Shown: positions 23,125 to 35,505 of the stretch, one piece after another
How positions within the stretch are numbered: the stretch's first letter is position 1
Layout: each line of letters starts with the position of its first letter
Source: Amphibalanus amphitrite
Lineage: Eukaryota > Arthropoda > Thecostraca > Balanomorpha > Balanidae
DNA length: 64,000 bases
Assembly: GCF_019059575.1 (NCBI RefSeq)
Contig: NW_024881999.1
Coordinates: 422,926-486,925, forward strand
Direction: 5' to 3'
Position numbers and translations under genes: made by a program
The notes under the pieces: model-generated
The model's database searches: none
Seen by the model: the letters and a program-made list of their open reading frames with translations, nothing else
What the model was told of the DNA's origin: nothing

Positions 23125-23980
23125 TTAACCCGCGCATGACTGGGGTATTTTCCGTGACGCGAGTGACGGGGGGGGGGGGGGGCTCTCCAGAGTTCCCTCT
23201 CGTATTTCCAATTTTTACTGGTCGGATTGTCAAAATTCAAACGGTGTCTGATAGCCCTGGAAAACTGTCAGGCGAAACCTATTTTCATTGACCTCGAGGT
23301 CACCGATGAGTGATGACGTCACAGGTCAGGTCAAAGTAAAAATTGTCGGCATTTTTGCTTGTTTACAATTTAGGCTCTGGCCGCCGGCTGACAAGTCCGA
23401 TCAGGCTCATTTTTGGTTTACACACTCCTTGATATATGCCTTAGATACCCTGAGGCACCTGAGGGTACCGAGCTTTTACTCTGAATTTTTCAGGTCAAGG
23501 CCAGGTCATCCTAAGTCACGAAAATTGTACCTTTATCATGTATCGGTCACGTGCCGCATGTTTTATGGTCCACTTTAATCGGAGATTTCAAAAACAATGT
23601 CGTCTGTGTCATTTGAGGTCATTTTCTGCTGAATTTACCGGATGTCAGGTCACTTTCAGATCAGAAAAGGTCAAATTTTGAAAATGAATTTTTTCAACAA
23701 AAAAGGTGTCTAGCAGATGCAGTTTTAGCTCAGAAACACGATGGTGCCATTTATATTGCTGTATGATGTCAAAAACGTACTGAAAAATGGTTTTGCAAAA
23801 TATATAATTGTAAAATTTTGACAATAATGCAAATAACTTGGCTATTTTGGAAGATATTGGGCTAAAACTTGCTAGAATCAGTGTGTGGTCTATCATATAT
23901 ATTCTGTTTTTTTAAACATTTTTTTTAATCAAAAATATATTCGTTGGAGGTGGGCTATGGCTAGTTTGAGCATAATTATA

Positions 23981-24517
23981 AGTATTATGATGGTTGAAAA
24001 TGACCTTATGCTCATGATACAATGAAATTATATTAAAATAAGTCCAAAAAGTATTATGATATATTTCGACTTGCGTCGTCTTCAGAATGTACATTTTCGG
24101 AATTGTCGACGAGCAAATTCAAATCCTTTCCAAATAGCGTGCAACATTTTTGTGAAATCTCTGGCTAACAAATTACAGTCAGGTCATACCTATAATAAAT
24201 TTTAGCAGCGTACAATACAATGCTCCAATATCACTGAAGATCGAATTTATCCAATTGCTCTTCAGTGATATTGAAGCATTGTATTCTACGCTGTTAAGAT
24301 TTATCATAGGTATGACCTGACTGTAATTTGTTAGCCAGAGATCTCACAAAAATGTTGCACGCTATTTTGAAAGGATTTGAATTTGCTCGTCGACAATTCC
24401 GAAAATGTACATTCTGAAGACGACGGAAGTCGAAATATATCATAATACTTTTTGGACTTATTTTAGTATCATTTATTGTATCATGACCATAAGGTCATTT
24501 TCTACCATCATAATATT
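23981..24517. repeat. large foldback, ~260-bp arms
   Basis: The left arm 23981-24240 and right arm 24259-24517 are near-perfect reverse complements (for example TTCTGAAG/CTTCAGAA and CCTGACTGTAATTTGTTAGC in the right arm) with an 18-bp spacer. It sits inside the TTAA element and could be a foldback MITE inserted there or part of its structure. No flanking duplication was resolved. Confidence 0.85.
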
Positions 24518-24653
24518 CAATAATATATTTTTTTTGTAATTGTAAAAGCATATTTTAAAAAATTCAAAATTTCGAAAATTCGAGATAACAGTTTGATAGC
24601 TACGTGTAGGTATGTGTAGTCCACTGACGTAAAGCAATTGGATCTAGCTTTAA

Positions 24654-25684
24654 CCCTCGCCGGCCGAGGGGGGGGGGGGCGGGTGCCGCCCCCCCATAGG
24701 GTTTTTTCGCGATAGCTCCGAACACGCTGGCGATAGAGAGCTGAAACTTGGCATACCTGACCTTTGATCCAAGCCGGATCTTTTGACACCAACCGCATTT
24801 TTGGGTAAGGTCAGGTCACTGACCTATGACGTCATAAGTGAACCTCTGCACGGTCTTCAGATGTCGCAACTTCGCAACGCCCTCACTGCCAGAGGAGATG
24901 TCACAGGGAAATGAAACTTGCAAGATCTAGTATCCATTATGAGTCCCACAACTTGTATATCTCGGATTTTTCCTAAAGGTCATATGAGGTCAGGTCATTT
25001 TCGTGACCTCACCATTATAAGTCAATGGGGAAAAATTCAAACTGCTATTCTGGCGCCGGGAACGATCTCCAACTATCTCAAGCACACAGAATCGTGATTT
25101 GATGCACTCCTTGCAAGGTTAGATGCGTCACTTTTGCAATGTTGACCTTGCGTGACGTCATTTATGACGTCATCAAGGTCAAATTAGTTTTTCGTCAATA
25201 ACTCTTGATCAAATTGAGCTAGCGAGTCGGGAAAGGCACCAATGGACTCAGGAAGGCCTGCCGAATCGAATGATATGCGACATGACCTCTTTCGACCAAC
25301 TTCGTGACCTGGGGGTGCTGACCTGACCTTGACCTGAGGTCAACACCCCAAGTTGACCTGACCCGGACAAAAAGTATATCATTCGACGCGCCTGAGCGAG
25401 GCGAACACGATGCTGCCAAAATCGGCGCTCTGCGGCCGTTTTTTGCGAAGTTATTCACCAAAAACTGAACCGTACCCTGGGGCACTTGACCTGACCTCAG
25501 AGGTCACCGGTTGACCTAGGACCTTAAAATCGGGTACCAATCTCTGCGTCTCGTAACGGCGCACACGCTCGTTTATTCCGCGACGCGCTAGCTCCACCAG
25601 GGGCGAAACGGCGAGGGGGGGGGGGATCGTACCCCCCCCCCCTCGGCCGGCGCGTATGTAGAAAACCAATAGGTCCGGCGAGGG
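24654..25684. mobile_element. nested TTAA-flanked (piggyBac-like) element, 1031 bp
   Basis: The termini CCCTCGCCGG and CCGGCGAGGG are flanked by TTAA on both sides (24650-24653, 25685-25688). G-run/C-run hairpins sit near both ends: about 24668-24700, and 25614-25640 with the loop ATCGTA. The body is rich in TGACCTGACC and TGACGTCA words. Non-autonomous. Confidence 0.82.
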
Positions 25685-25935
25685 TTAAAACTAAGCTCTT
25701 GACAGCGTTTGCCGTAATTCAACATTTTGCATCAAAATCGGCCGACATGACGTTACTCTGACGTCATTTCCTGCCAAACTATGGTAGCTAGAATGTTGGA
25801 ATTTTAACACAAGGTGTCGAATTGATGCCGCTGAGGGTACCGAAAGTTTCGATTTGATCCATCAAACGGTTTAGAAGATATTGCCGAAAAACGGGAGGGG
25901 GATCTGTAAATGCCCCCCAGTCATGCGCGGGTTAA

Positions 25936-27307
25936 CCTGCTCACTGCTCCGTGCTCATGCATACAAACAACGCAGCGCTGCACGCACTACGCATGCATGC
26001 GCTAAGCACAGACACATTCAAACACCCTCTCCACGTACGCACCCCCCCCCCCCACACACACACCTATCCCCCCTCCCCACGCACACCCGTTCCCGCGCGA
26101 CCAGGCAGTAGTGGCCGTCTGACCAGCAGCAGGGTGCCCGCGGTCAAAGGCGGCATCAGGCAGCCTACTCACCGCATGCCCCAGGTGTGAGACGTCGTCT
26201 GCAGGTCCTGACGCTTGGCGCCGCGTCTGCCGGCCGAGCCGTCGGATCGCAATCTGCCCTTCCCCCACCGCGTGTATACACACAACCAGCTATAGCACCC
26301 AGCTGAGTCGGCGCGCGGCGGCCCCGCCCGCTCGCTGCCCGCCCCCCCGTACCGCCCGCCCGCTGCCGCCCCCCCCCCCCCGAGGCCGCGCGGCAGCCGC
26401 CGCTGCAGAGCTTTGTTGCCAGAATATCGATAGCTGGGGTGTCGATCGTCGATTGCTTAGCTTCTGCCCTGGTGGCGGGGTAGGGAGGGGAGCAGTTTGA
26501 CCACCCTAGTTATTCTCTGTTTGTGTCAGAAAAGGCTGCACTAACGATTCGAAGCTAAGAATAGCTTATTAGACACCAATTGTGGACGTATGTAGGTATG
26601 CTCAGGTCATGACCTCATCTAACGGCAGGTCTTCAGGCCAGTTTACTAGCAGCCTTCACTTAACGTATGCCTGCGTTTGTGTCCATTCTACACGGTTTAT
26701 CCTTAATTCAAGCTTGTGTAAATTGAAAATTCCGCCAAGATATAGCTATCCCTTCTGTCACCAACTTGTACAGACTTGCACGGTTTGATTTGATGTGGCG
26801 TAGTTTTATGTGAAATTTATATCAGAGCTATGAGACAATGAGAAATGTGCCCCTGCTGACCTAACCATCGCGAATGATCTCAATGTTTTGTCCGGCAATA
26901 AAAAGCATGTCATTCGGTGCAGCTATAACACAGCAAAGATGATTCAGAAATCCGTTCTAGCGACGTTTTTGCTCCACGTCATCTACAAAAAGCAAGCCCC
27001 GATGTCACATTTGGGTCACTTATCTGACCTTTATTCCGTGTAAGGGCTGTACTGTAATAGAGAAATCTTTTATCGTAGCTACGTAATTCAGGATGAGGTT
27101 GAAGGAAGAAGTAAAAAAAGAACATTTGGGTCCTCTCCTAAGTCGGCTCCTACATGGGAGCTTGCGACATGCGATAAGCGATGCTAGAAAAAGCATAAAA
27201 ACAGGAAAAAGTGTTTGGGTAGTTTTCAGGGTAGGTCAAAGTTTGGGTGACCAGAGGTTGTTCAAGGTCACCTTTCGATATCGTAAAGTTTTGGGACAAA
27301 TTGCCTC
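25936..27307. other. intergenic, no gene seen
   Basis: Includes a C-run with (CA)n at 26041-26065 and a very GC-rich patch at 26300-26405 (GCCCGCCCGC type) that could be a CpG-island promoter. No gene body was recognised downstream on either strand. Confidence 0.3.
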
Positions 27308-27311
27308 TTAA

Positions 27312-28507
27312 CCCGCGCCCCGTTGGGCTCTGCCGAGCAACGCGCCCTGTTGGGGGGGGGGGGCAATTTGGCCCCCTAAGATCTCGAGAACCACGCAACC
27401 TAGCGACAAGTGGCAAACGGTGTTGGATAGCCCCCATCAGAGAACTACCTTGTGACCCAATTTTATTGACCTAGGTCAAACCGATGACGTCACAGGTCAG
27501 GTCAAAGGTCGAATTTTCACCGTTTACAGGCATTTCAAGAAATGCGTTCAGCGTTGTAAAATCGAGTAAAATGCATTTCATTGAAAATCATCGATGGGGA
27601 AATGTTCTTCAAACACATATTTTGCTATTTGAGGTCACTGATACCAGGTCAGGTCACAGAGGTCAGGTCACTGAGGGTCACAATATGAAAATATCATGTG
27701 ATGCATGTATTATGGTCCATTTTATATGCCAAATACGATTATGTGGGTCAGGCAGCCTTTAGGGTCAGTTTAGATTATGTTCTGGTGAAGGTCAGGTCAA
27801 AGTCAGGTCAAGGTCAGGTCAAGGTCAGGTCAAGGTCAGGTCAAATTAGGTTAAATTTCAAAGTTGATATTTTTGCATAAGATGGGTATCGATTCGATGC
27901 AACTCGTCACGGGGAGTTCAATGGTGGTCTTTGTTTTGTCCTACGTAGTCTAGAATCGCTAAAAATTGAGTTAAAAAATTTGACGTCATCATTTTTGAAC
28001 AGTTTTTTTCACTATAACTTTGCCAAAAAACGAGATATCGATCTGAACTTTGGTATGTATATAGAAGAGGGCAGGAACTATCACATATATTCCAGTTTTT
28101 CGAAATTCGAATTTTTGGGTTTTAATGAATTTTTCTAAACAATTTTTTTTTGATTTTTTTGGGTTTAAAAATCCAAAATTTTGAAAATCCGATATATCAT
28201 TTTTGTAGCGCCGCTTTTTGTCTACATGACCATATAACGAACTTTGAAATTACTTGGTAACTAAACTATAGATTTGGTGAGCGTTTCAAGATTGCATGTT
28301 TTGTGCTCATTTTTGCTCGAACATGACCTCAGTTTGACCTCAATAACTCCTGACCTAAGGTGACCTAAGACTTGAAATTTTGTGTCAAAGGTGTCAAATT
28401 GATGTCCGGGAAGGTACTGAAAATTTGGCGGGCGGCCGCCGCCGTTTTCTTGATATTTAGGAAAAAACACGGGGGGGGGGCAAATTGGCCCCCCAACGGG
28501 GCGAGGG
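27312..28507. mobile_element. TTAA-flanked (piggyBac-like) element, 1196 bp
   Basis: The left end CCCGCGCCCCGTTGGG and right end CCCAACGGGGCGAGGG are flanked by TTAA (27308-27311, 28508-28511). Just inside are hairpins with G-runs and C-runs around CAATTTGG (27350-27376) and CAAATTGG (28471-28494), so the two loops are themselves inverted copies. An 11-bp array of GGTCA half-sites lies at 27787-27845. No transposase frame. Confidence 0.83.
27787..27845 (+). repeat. 11-bp AAGGTCAGGTC array, about five units
   Basis: Five head-to-tail units create a series of TCAAGGTCA and AGGTCA half-sites, the extended site bound by FTZ-F1/ERR-type orphan nuclear receptors. It lies inside the TTAA element at 27312-28507. 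Binding is not shown by the sequence; only the match is. Confidence 0.7.
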
Positions 28508-28511
28508 TTAA

Positions 28512-28976
28512 CCTGAAACTTATACCTATATATCAAAGTGCTAAAATTTTCAGACAAATATAGCCTGTCTAAAGCTCTTGTTTTAGTGTCCTACCTTTAG
28601 CGTCAAACGTAGGAGAATGAGCTGCTGAACTGGCAAGAAGGTCACAAAATGATTATCGTAGGGAAAACATTTTGTTCTTAGGCTTATGAATCGACACAGT
28701 CACTCCTTATACTCGTTTACGCTACCTCTGAAGTCTGAACCTTCAGCCTACTCTCAGTGTGCATTGTTAAATATGCATGTGTGAACCTGGACAGCCAATT
28801 CAAGGCATGATTATACAAATGAACACTAAATGCCAGTCAGCATCGAATCTCTTCCACTAATCATTCGCTTTGTCGGTAAAGCTGATCCACTGGATACAAT
28901 GCGATCCTTGTGATCGGCTAGCCAGCATCGGGTCACGGGTATTGTGTGTCCTCACATGGCATAGCAATAGACACGA
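28512..28976. other. intergenic, no gene seen
   Basis: No coding signal, transposon terminus or repeat was recognised. Confidence 0.3.
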
Positions 28977-28984
28977 CACACAAC

Positions 28985-29252
28985 AGGGACGTAGCCAGGG
29001 GGGGGGGCACGGGGCTTATGGCCCCCTGAAGGCGAAAAAAAATAAAATAAAAAATGAGAAAAAAATGTGAAATAAAAAATGAAATAAAATAAAATGAAAT
29101 AAAATAAAATGAAGAATAAAAATAAGTAAAACAGCTGCACCACCATAAAATATAGTGGGCGAAATCCGAGAAGTTTTCCTTTTTGGAGGGGGTAAGACAC
29201 TAGACCGCGACCTGTGGCCCATCCCTGAGTAAAATCCTGGCTACGTGCCTGC
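28985..29252. mobile_element. hAT-like MITE, ~268 bp
   Basis: The ends (C)AGGGACGTAGCCAGG and CCTGGCTACGTGCCTGC are flanked by an 8-bp duplication CACACAAC (28977-28984, 29253-29260). CAGGG-CGTAGCCAGG-type ends are classic for hAT elements. The interior is an A/T simple repeat (AAATAAAATG words, 29035-29120) and a G-run near the left end. Confidence 0.83.
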
Positions 29253-29670
29253 CACACAACACCGATAAACTGTTGCTCTCCATGAATGAACGTCACAGAG
29301 TATACGAAGCATTTTATACGCGTCAGTTCCAAGTGTTCCAGTTTTAGTGGGGATCGTTACCTCACCCATTATGCAAGCCATTATGCATCGCTTTCTGTTA
29401 GGACCTAAGTTCGCATAGTTTAGGATATTTTCGGTGCTTTGTTTTGAGTAGGCCGAACAACCGAAGAAGTTATTACGGGTTTCGTCAAGGAGTACGAGTT
29501 ACATTATAAGAGAAGCGCAGCGCTTGTGGTTTGGTTTCTGCACGATCGGGAGTCCCATGCTAAACGCAAGGACACATCCAAAAAAGCTCAAGTGATACAA
29601 AACCATGCCTTTCACCGCCAAAGAAAGTCCCTATAAGCCGATTCTTTAGCATGCCATCTTTTCATGTTAA

Positions 29671-29893
29671 CCCGCGCATGACTGGGGTATTTTCCATAAC
29701 GCGGACGACTGGGGGTGGGGGTGGGGGCTCTACAGAGCCCCCCCCTCCTATCTCTGAAACTACTATATGGCCGATTGTCAGAATTCGAGCGGTGGCTGAT
29801 AGCCCGGAACAACTGCCTAACGATACCCTGAACTTAATTTTTTTCAGGTCAAGGCTAGGTCATCCTAGGTCAAGACAATTTTATTTTGCACAT
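29671..29893. mobile_element. left-end fragment of a TTAA-family element
   Basis: TTAA (29667-29670) then CCCGCGCATGACTGGGGTAT, the same end as 23129, followed by a G-run/C-run hairpin with loop CTCTACAGAG (29710-29750) and AGGTCAAGGCTAGGTCA. Homology fades after about 29893 and no right end follows, so the copy is truncated. Confidence 0.65.
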
Positions 29894-30764
29894 TGAAAGT
29901 AGGTACGCTGTACGCAGTACGTACGTTGTATGCAAATTTCTAGTCATCCACTTTGGAGAGATACACCGTGGTGCTATGGTAATTCTTGAAAGTTTCATCA
30001 CATGCACTTTTATTTGGTGATACAGTCACCTCATCTTATGCAGTTATGCATTTGAACTTCATAGCCTATAACTCCCTCCGGCCAGTGCCTTGCCGCCTAC
30101 GTATACCATAACATAACATAAACAAGCCCCACTCTTCCACCCAAGGCCGTCTTCCACCCACCTCAGCCAAGCTCATAAACAACGTGAACTTGTTGGAGCA
30201 CCTTTTGATATTCGACAGTTTTTACGCGTCTACTCTAGTTTCCAACGCCAACTTCGTACAACTCGCATGTGCACGGGACACTTTCACCTACCGTGCATCC
30301 GTCGAACCTGCTTCGCTATTCCGGACTGTACCGGCTAGGGTGACGGCATGTTTCCTTGGCGACGCACGCGCGGCGCTACGCTGACTTGGCCGTGCGCGCC
30401 GCTATCTACTGGCATTGTGAAACCGTCCTCGGCTGGTTACGAACTGGATGAGTCCGGTTATGACCGGATTAGCCCGTCCTTCGGCCCGCCAGTGTCTCCG
30501 TCGATAGGCTGGGACCGTTTGGAAGAAACCCATGAGTGTCGAGCCGGGCCGAGAGCTGGGGACGGGCCGAGGTGGCAGCTGGGGACGGGCCGTGCTGAGG
30601 GGCACCACGGTAATGGCCATTGGCCATGGAGGAAGAAGGGTTCTTTCATCCATGGTATGGCTCTGGGGTGGGCGCTGGGACCACCGTAAGGTGTCGTCCA
30701 TTCGGCCGTGGGGAGTTGTCAGCTCATGCCCTTTGGCATGGCTCTTGGGTCAATGTATTTTCCG
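29894..30764. other. intergenic, no gene seen
   Basis: Open frames on both strands at 30350-30820 reflect moderate GC content and show no recognisable domain. A coding exon cannot be excluded. Confidence 0.25.
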
Positions 30765-31226
30765 TGACTCCGACTCCGACTCCAACTACGGCTCCAGCTC
30801 CGACTCTTGACGTCTGTGTTTAAACTTAGAACCCACGCTATTACGCCTAAATTTATGTCGGAGATACCTGAGTCTTGCCTGAAACAATGCCTACGCACTT
30901 TAAGACCTTAACCGCTTCTTAAATATGTAAAATACTGAGCTAAAAGCAGGTTCTGGTACAGCCACAGTCCCCTGCATTTACGCTCAAAACGATCGTCAAA
31001 AACAGGAGTATGGCTTGAGCCACCTTGAGCTCATACAAAATCTACCTTGTATGTTAAGGTAAGCGAAGTAATATTTTCCACCAAGCAGGAGTCGAACACG
31101 ACCTTGAGCAGCGCAATGTCGAATCATATTGAGTTGGAGTCGGTAAAGTTTTGGCGACTCCGTCTCCGACCCCGACTCCGTCTCCGGCTCCGTCTCCAAC
31201 TCAGACAGACTCCGGCTCCGGCTCCG
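30765..31226. repeat. two patches of degenerate GACTCC/GGCTCC hexanucleotide repeat
   Basis: 30765-30806 and 31153-31226 both consist of CCGACT/CCGGCT-type hexamers, separated by about 350 bp of ordinary sequence. The repeats translate to Ser/Pro/Thr runs, but there is no supporting gene structure. Confidence 0.55.
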
Positions 31227-32501
31227 CAGACCTGCCCTGTGACATTCTTTTCACCTCTCCTTCCCTGGACACTGGGCACCGGGTGCTGAGGGGTGTAAGT
31301 ACCTTTTCCTTCAGCCGAGGGGATGCGTTGCCGGAGGGTGCCCCTCCCCTCCCTCCCCGTTGGAAGGGGTCACTGACAGGCTAGCGCTGAGCGGGCCGGG
31401 GCGTGGTCACCGGTCGATACTCCGGTCAGCTCGACAGGAGACGCCCTAGTACCGTGCGGGCGTCCTTTGTTCACAGAAGGGCGATTCCTGTGGCATGGGT
31501 GGTTAATGTGGACTTGTGCAGCATAGCATAGTTTTCGAATCGTATGCGATAAGCTGTGTCATCCCGTCTCAATACGGAAACATGAAGTCTCGTAACTACT
31601 TCATTTCCAGGAGCTGCTCAGGCCAGATGGCGTGATTTGTTTGGGATCTTGACTCTCGAGTGAGCTGCTCTGAACGGTATCGGTCACATGTCTATCGCGT
31701 GATCGATCGTTTGCTTCCTTTCTTTCGCTTTTGTTGCTAATTAGGCCATTCCGGCTGTGTGGTCACGTGGTGTGTTCCGGAGGTCAGCGCATGACACGTG
31801 TGACCTGTGGTGTCAGCAGTCATCCTTGCTGCCGCATTATTTTCAAATTCCATCCTTCGGCTACAATATATTATGCTATAGTCTGACAAAGCTAAGAAAG
31901 AACGGATTAAAAGTGCAACAGCTATTGATGCAAGCGTCTCTATATTGTCCCCAATACATTCAAGGATATTTTGTGACGGTTTTCTAGACAGATTTTCTCC
32001 GAACTATGCTTTCGCAGTGATTAAAACTCATGTAAAATTGTCAGATACTTTAACTTTCTTCTTTCAACACATGTTGAGAAAGAACGAAGTTAAATTCCCA
32101 TTGGTGGGTCGCTGTAAAACAGTTCAGCTGAGCCTGTTTGTAGTGTGTATGATTAGGTTTGTCAGACTAGTTTGCGAGGGTGGCCTCCGAAGTTACCTGT
32201 TCAAGAGGTTAGCTTGGCGAATGTTGTGGATATGGGAGGAGTGTCCATGTCAACCTAACTTGCAGAATAGTTAGGCACTGAACTTTAGAGTAATTAATGT
32301 AAGCCACTATAGACTTGATGAGACCCCTGCAACTGACTATTGCATAATGTATAAACTGTGACAAGTACCTGTCGAGACGGAAGCGGTGTTTACCTCCGAA
32401 TCAAGTTACAATAAGCTCTGAACAGCTTGGAATTTGATACAGCTGCAGTGGTGCTTCCATTTCGTTTCTTAGCTTCGCTGGTCTCAGGCCTGTATTGCAA
32501 A
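31227..32501. other. intergenic, no gene seen
   Basis: Left flank of the large composite insertion. No gene, repeat terminus or splice pattern recognised. Confidence 0.3.
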
Positions 32502-34143
32502 TTGCAATTCATAGGCGTAGGAACAGGGGGGGCCAGGTGGGCAAGTGCCCACCCACTTTTCGAGGTGGGGGGGCCAACCATGTGTTTTGGCCCACCCACT
32601 TTTTACTTGAGGCCCCTCGTCTCGATTTGAGAGGACGTCGTCACCTTCCAGAATAAACAAACTCGGTAAAAATAAGTTCCACGAATCCCCACGCACGGAC
32701 TCCAAGGGGCCGTGATGGATCCAAGGAGGCCCTCTGTTCATACTTATCAGTCGAAGCCCCTGAGACTGATGGCCTGAGAGGCCCTAGTGGATCTGAGGAG
32801 GCCCCAATATCCACACTGGTCTGGGAGGCCCCTCCATCCACACTAGTCAGAATAGGCCCCTGACACTGGCGGTCTAGCCGAGGCCCCCTACCCTCACTAG
32901 TCAGAGGAGGCCCCTCTATCCTCAATAGTCAGAAGAGGCCCCTGAGACTGATGGTCTGGGAGGCCTATCCATCTACACTGTAGTCAGAGGAGGCCCCTGA
33001 GACTGATGACCTGAGAGGCCCTTATAATCACACCAGGCAGAAGAGGCCCATGATACTGATGGACTGAGAGGCCCTTCTATTCATACTGGCCACAGGAGAC
33101 CCCCAAAACTTTCGGTCTGGGAGGTCCCTCAATCCGGCACCAGTCAGAAGAGTCACCTGAGACTGATGGCCTGGGAAGCCCTTATATTCACACTAGGCAG
33201 AGGAGGCCCCTGAGACTGATGGTATGAGAGGCCCTCATATTCACACCAGTCAGAAGAGGCCCCCGAGGCTGATGGCTGTGAGGCCCTTCTGTTCATATAA
33301 CTGGCCACTGGAGGCCCCTGAAACCGGTGGTCTGGGAGGGCCCTCTATCCACACTAGTCAGAAGAGACCCCTGAGACCGATGGTCTGAGAGGCTCTTATA
33401 TGCATACTGGCCACAAGAGGCCCCTGAGACTGATAGAGAGGTCCACTCGTAATGAATCTGAGGGGGCCCTCTATCCACATTTACACTTTTCTAGGGAGGC
33501 CCCGGGACTGATGGTCTGAGAGGCCCTTTTATTTATACTGTCCACAGGCCCCTGTGGACAGTATAAATAAAAGGGCCCCTGGGCCCCCTGAGATTAATGG
33601 TCTGAGAGGCTCTTCTATTTATACTAACCAGAAGAGGCCCCTAGGATTGATGGTCTAACAGGCCCTTCTACATATTTATACTAGCCAGAGGAGGCCCATG
33701 AGACTGATGGTCTGAGAGGCCCTTCTATTCAAACTAGGCAGATGAGGCCCCTGAGAATGATAGTCCGAAGAGCCATGCGGCGGCAGCTGGCCGTGGCCAT
33801 ATTTCGGCTCGGTAGGGCCCCACAGAGCTCATGAGAGCACCTCAAGGGCTCCTAAGTAGACACGCTTATCCCCATAAGGGTGCCACGCCGGCTTCTGAAG
33901 GCTCCTTGTAGGCATCTAAGGGCCCTTTCCGGCCTCTAACGGCTCCACCCGCCTGTGATGGCTCCACACCAGTGTTTATGAGCGCCACACAGCGGCGCCT
34001 TTGAGGGTCATACTAGTGTCTCTTAGGGCCCTATATCGGTGGCTCTGGGGGCCCCACACCGGCGCCTCTGTGGGTCACCACATTTGTGCATCTCAAGGCT
34101 CTATATGTACAGCCCTCAGCAGACTGCGTGGTAGGTATTCTTT

Positions 34144-35073
34144 CATGGTGTGTCAAAAGTGGAAATAGCCGCCCGGCTTTAGTTCGCCAGCCTTGTCAAT
34201 AGATGGCAGTACCACAATATGGGCAGCGGATCGTGCAATTGACGTCAAATTTTCGTTATCTGCTAAGAATTGAATGGCGAATCTTTTCATGCAAGAATCA
34301 AGTAAATCGGTCCACAACTTTTCTAGCAACAGAGATATGAAGTCAAACACCCTGCCAGAGCGGCGGCGCGGCGGCCGGTGGCAGCCGTTACGCGCCGCCT
34401 GGGAGACAGGCGGCGCTGAACGGTTCCGAATTGGCACTGCACTAAAACCTGTAAACTGCTTGGAATAGTTATTATAGCAAAATTTTTATTCAAGTGAAGA
34501 ATAACCAAGGGCAGGAAGTATGTATGCTTGTGTGCGTACTATGTAAGCCAAGAAACTGCATTAGCAGATACTCGCTAATATTAGATCCAGCCAAGTCCCA
34601 ACGCATTCCAGCTGGTGTGTTTCTGATGGGTCAACAATATTTATCGTTCGAGGGCGGATACAGTTTTAACAATACAAAAAATATTTTTGCACAGCTCTAT
34701 TCCTTGAATAATTCTCTTCAACGCCTCATTCCTAGTTAAGCGAATTAGCCCACCCTGGTTGAATAAATAAGGCGATTTCGCCACAAGGTCGGGGAAAATC
34801 AACCGAAAACGGCCGCGCTCAACGTTAATTTGGGCATGCAGACTCTTAAAAACTCGCATTGGGCGGGCAGTGTTTCCCAGGTATTGGCTCCAAAACACCG
34901 TATTCGGCTCCCGAATACGTCCAAGTGACCCGCCTCGTTCCTAGTTAAGCTCTAATTAGATCAAGTGACTCATAGGGAGCGAAAAAGCGACAAAAAGCAT
35001 GAATTTCCCAATGGCGGCGGGCTGCCGGGTTGCCAGACAGCGCACCGGCTATTTCCACTTTTGACACACCATG
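34144..35073. mobile_element. nested 930-bp inverted-repeat element
   Basis: The ends CATGGTGTGTCAAAAGTGGA.. and ..CCACTTTTGACACACCATG form a 27-bp inverted repeat flanked by TTT (34141-34143, 35074-35076). It sits inside the terminal repeat of the TA-flanked element. A short + frame near 34274-34465 has no recognised motif. A 3-bp duplication would suit PIF/Harbinger, but the assignment is open. Confidence 0.65.
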
Positions 35074-35139
35074 TTTCGACAAAACCGGAACTTACTCAAA
35101 GGCTATGTCAACAGTCGGTCGGAACTCACTTCAAATAGA

Positions 35140-35395
35140 TGTTGCGGGCGCTGAACACACTCAGACTCGATGCTTTACTGTATTATCGGCAGAGGCCCAA
35201 ACAAGAACCACAGAGCCAACCGCTCGTAACCACGGTCTCCCTGCCTCTCCCGGGCCGCCGACCGCCCAGCCAGCGCCAGCCCTCGACCCCGCCCGAGGGC
35301 CACGCGGCAGGGGCGGCGCCGGGCGCGGCCAGCCGGGGAGGCGCCACGGGCGGCGCCAGGCATGCCACAACGGGCGGTCACAGCCGCCCGTAACA
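35140..35395 (-). repeat. LTR of the gypsy element (3' LTR in element sense)
   Basis: 256 bp with short terminal inverted repeat TGTTGCGGGC/GCCCGTAACA. GC-rich interior. Identical by eye to the partner at 40875-41130. Confidence 0.92.
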
Positions 35396-35505
35396 CCCCT
35401 CCCCCCTCACGGAAACAATCATACATTGAACAATGCGACACTTACGACACGCTATTTACATTACAACTATATACACAATCACAGCCTTCACCACCTCCAC
35501 CACAC

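Larger units (their letters stand above)
23129..25931. mobile_element. TTAA-flanked (piggyBac-like) element with nested insertions
   Basis: The left end CCCGCGCATGACTGGGG and the right end CCCCAGTCATGCGCGGG are exact inverted repeats flanked by TTAA (23125-23128, 25932-25935). A G-run hairpin follows the left end (23168-23190), with a weaker one at the right (25895-25918). The body holds many GGTCA half-sites and two internal structures: a long foldback (23981-24517) and another complete TTAA element (24654-25684). Left-half sequence matches 1-700 of the window in inverse orientation. No transposase frame was seen. Confidence 0.8.

Noticed and set aside
32484-32925. Minus-strand frames with RGPPLTSEGRG-type repeats, also at 51485-52002
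   Set aside because: By-products of the ~60-bp tandem units in the two hAT-like copies.
32750-33780. CRISPR-like array of regular repeats
   Set aside because: Repeats are directly adjacent and diverged, with no unique spacers of constant length, in a eukaryotic transposon.
34144-35073. Possibility that this inner element is an LTR-element end or part of the gypsy copy
   Set aside because: It has its own inverted ends and TTT duplications and stops 66 bp before the LTR.
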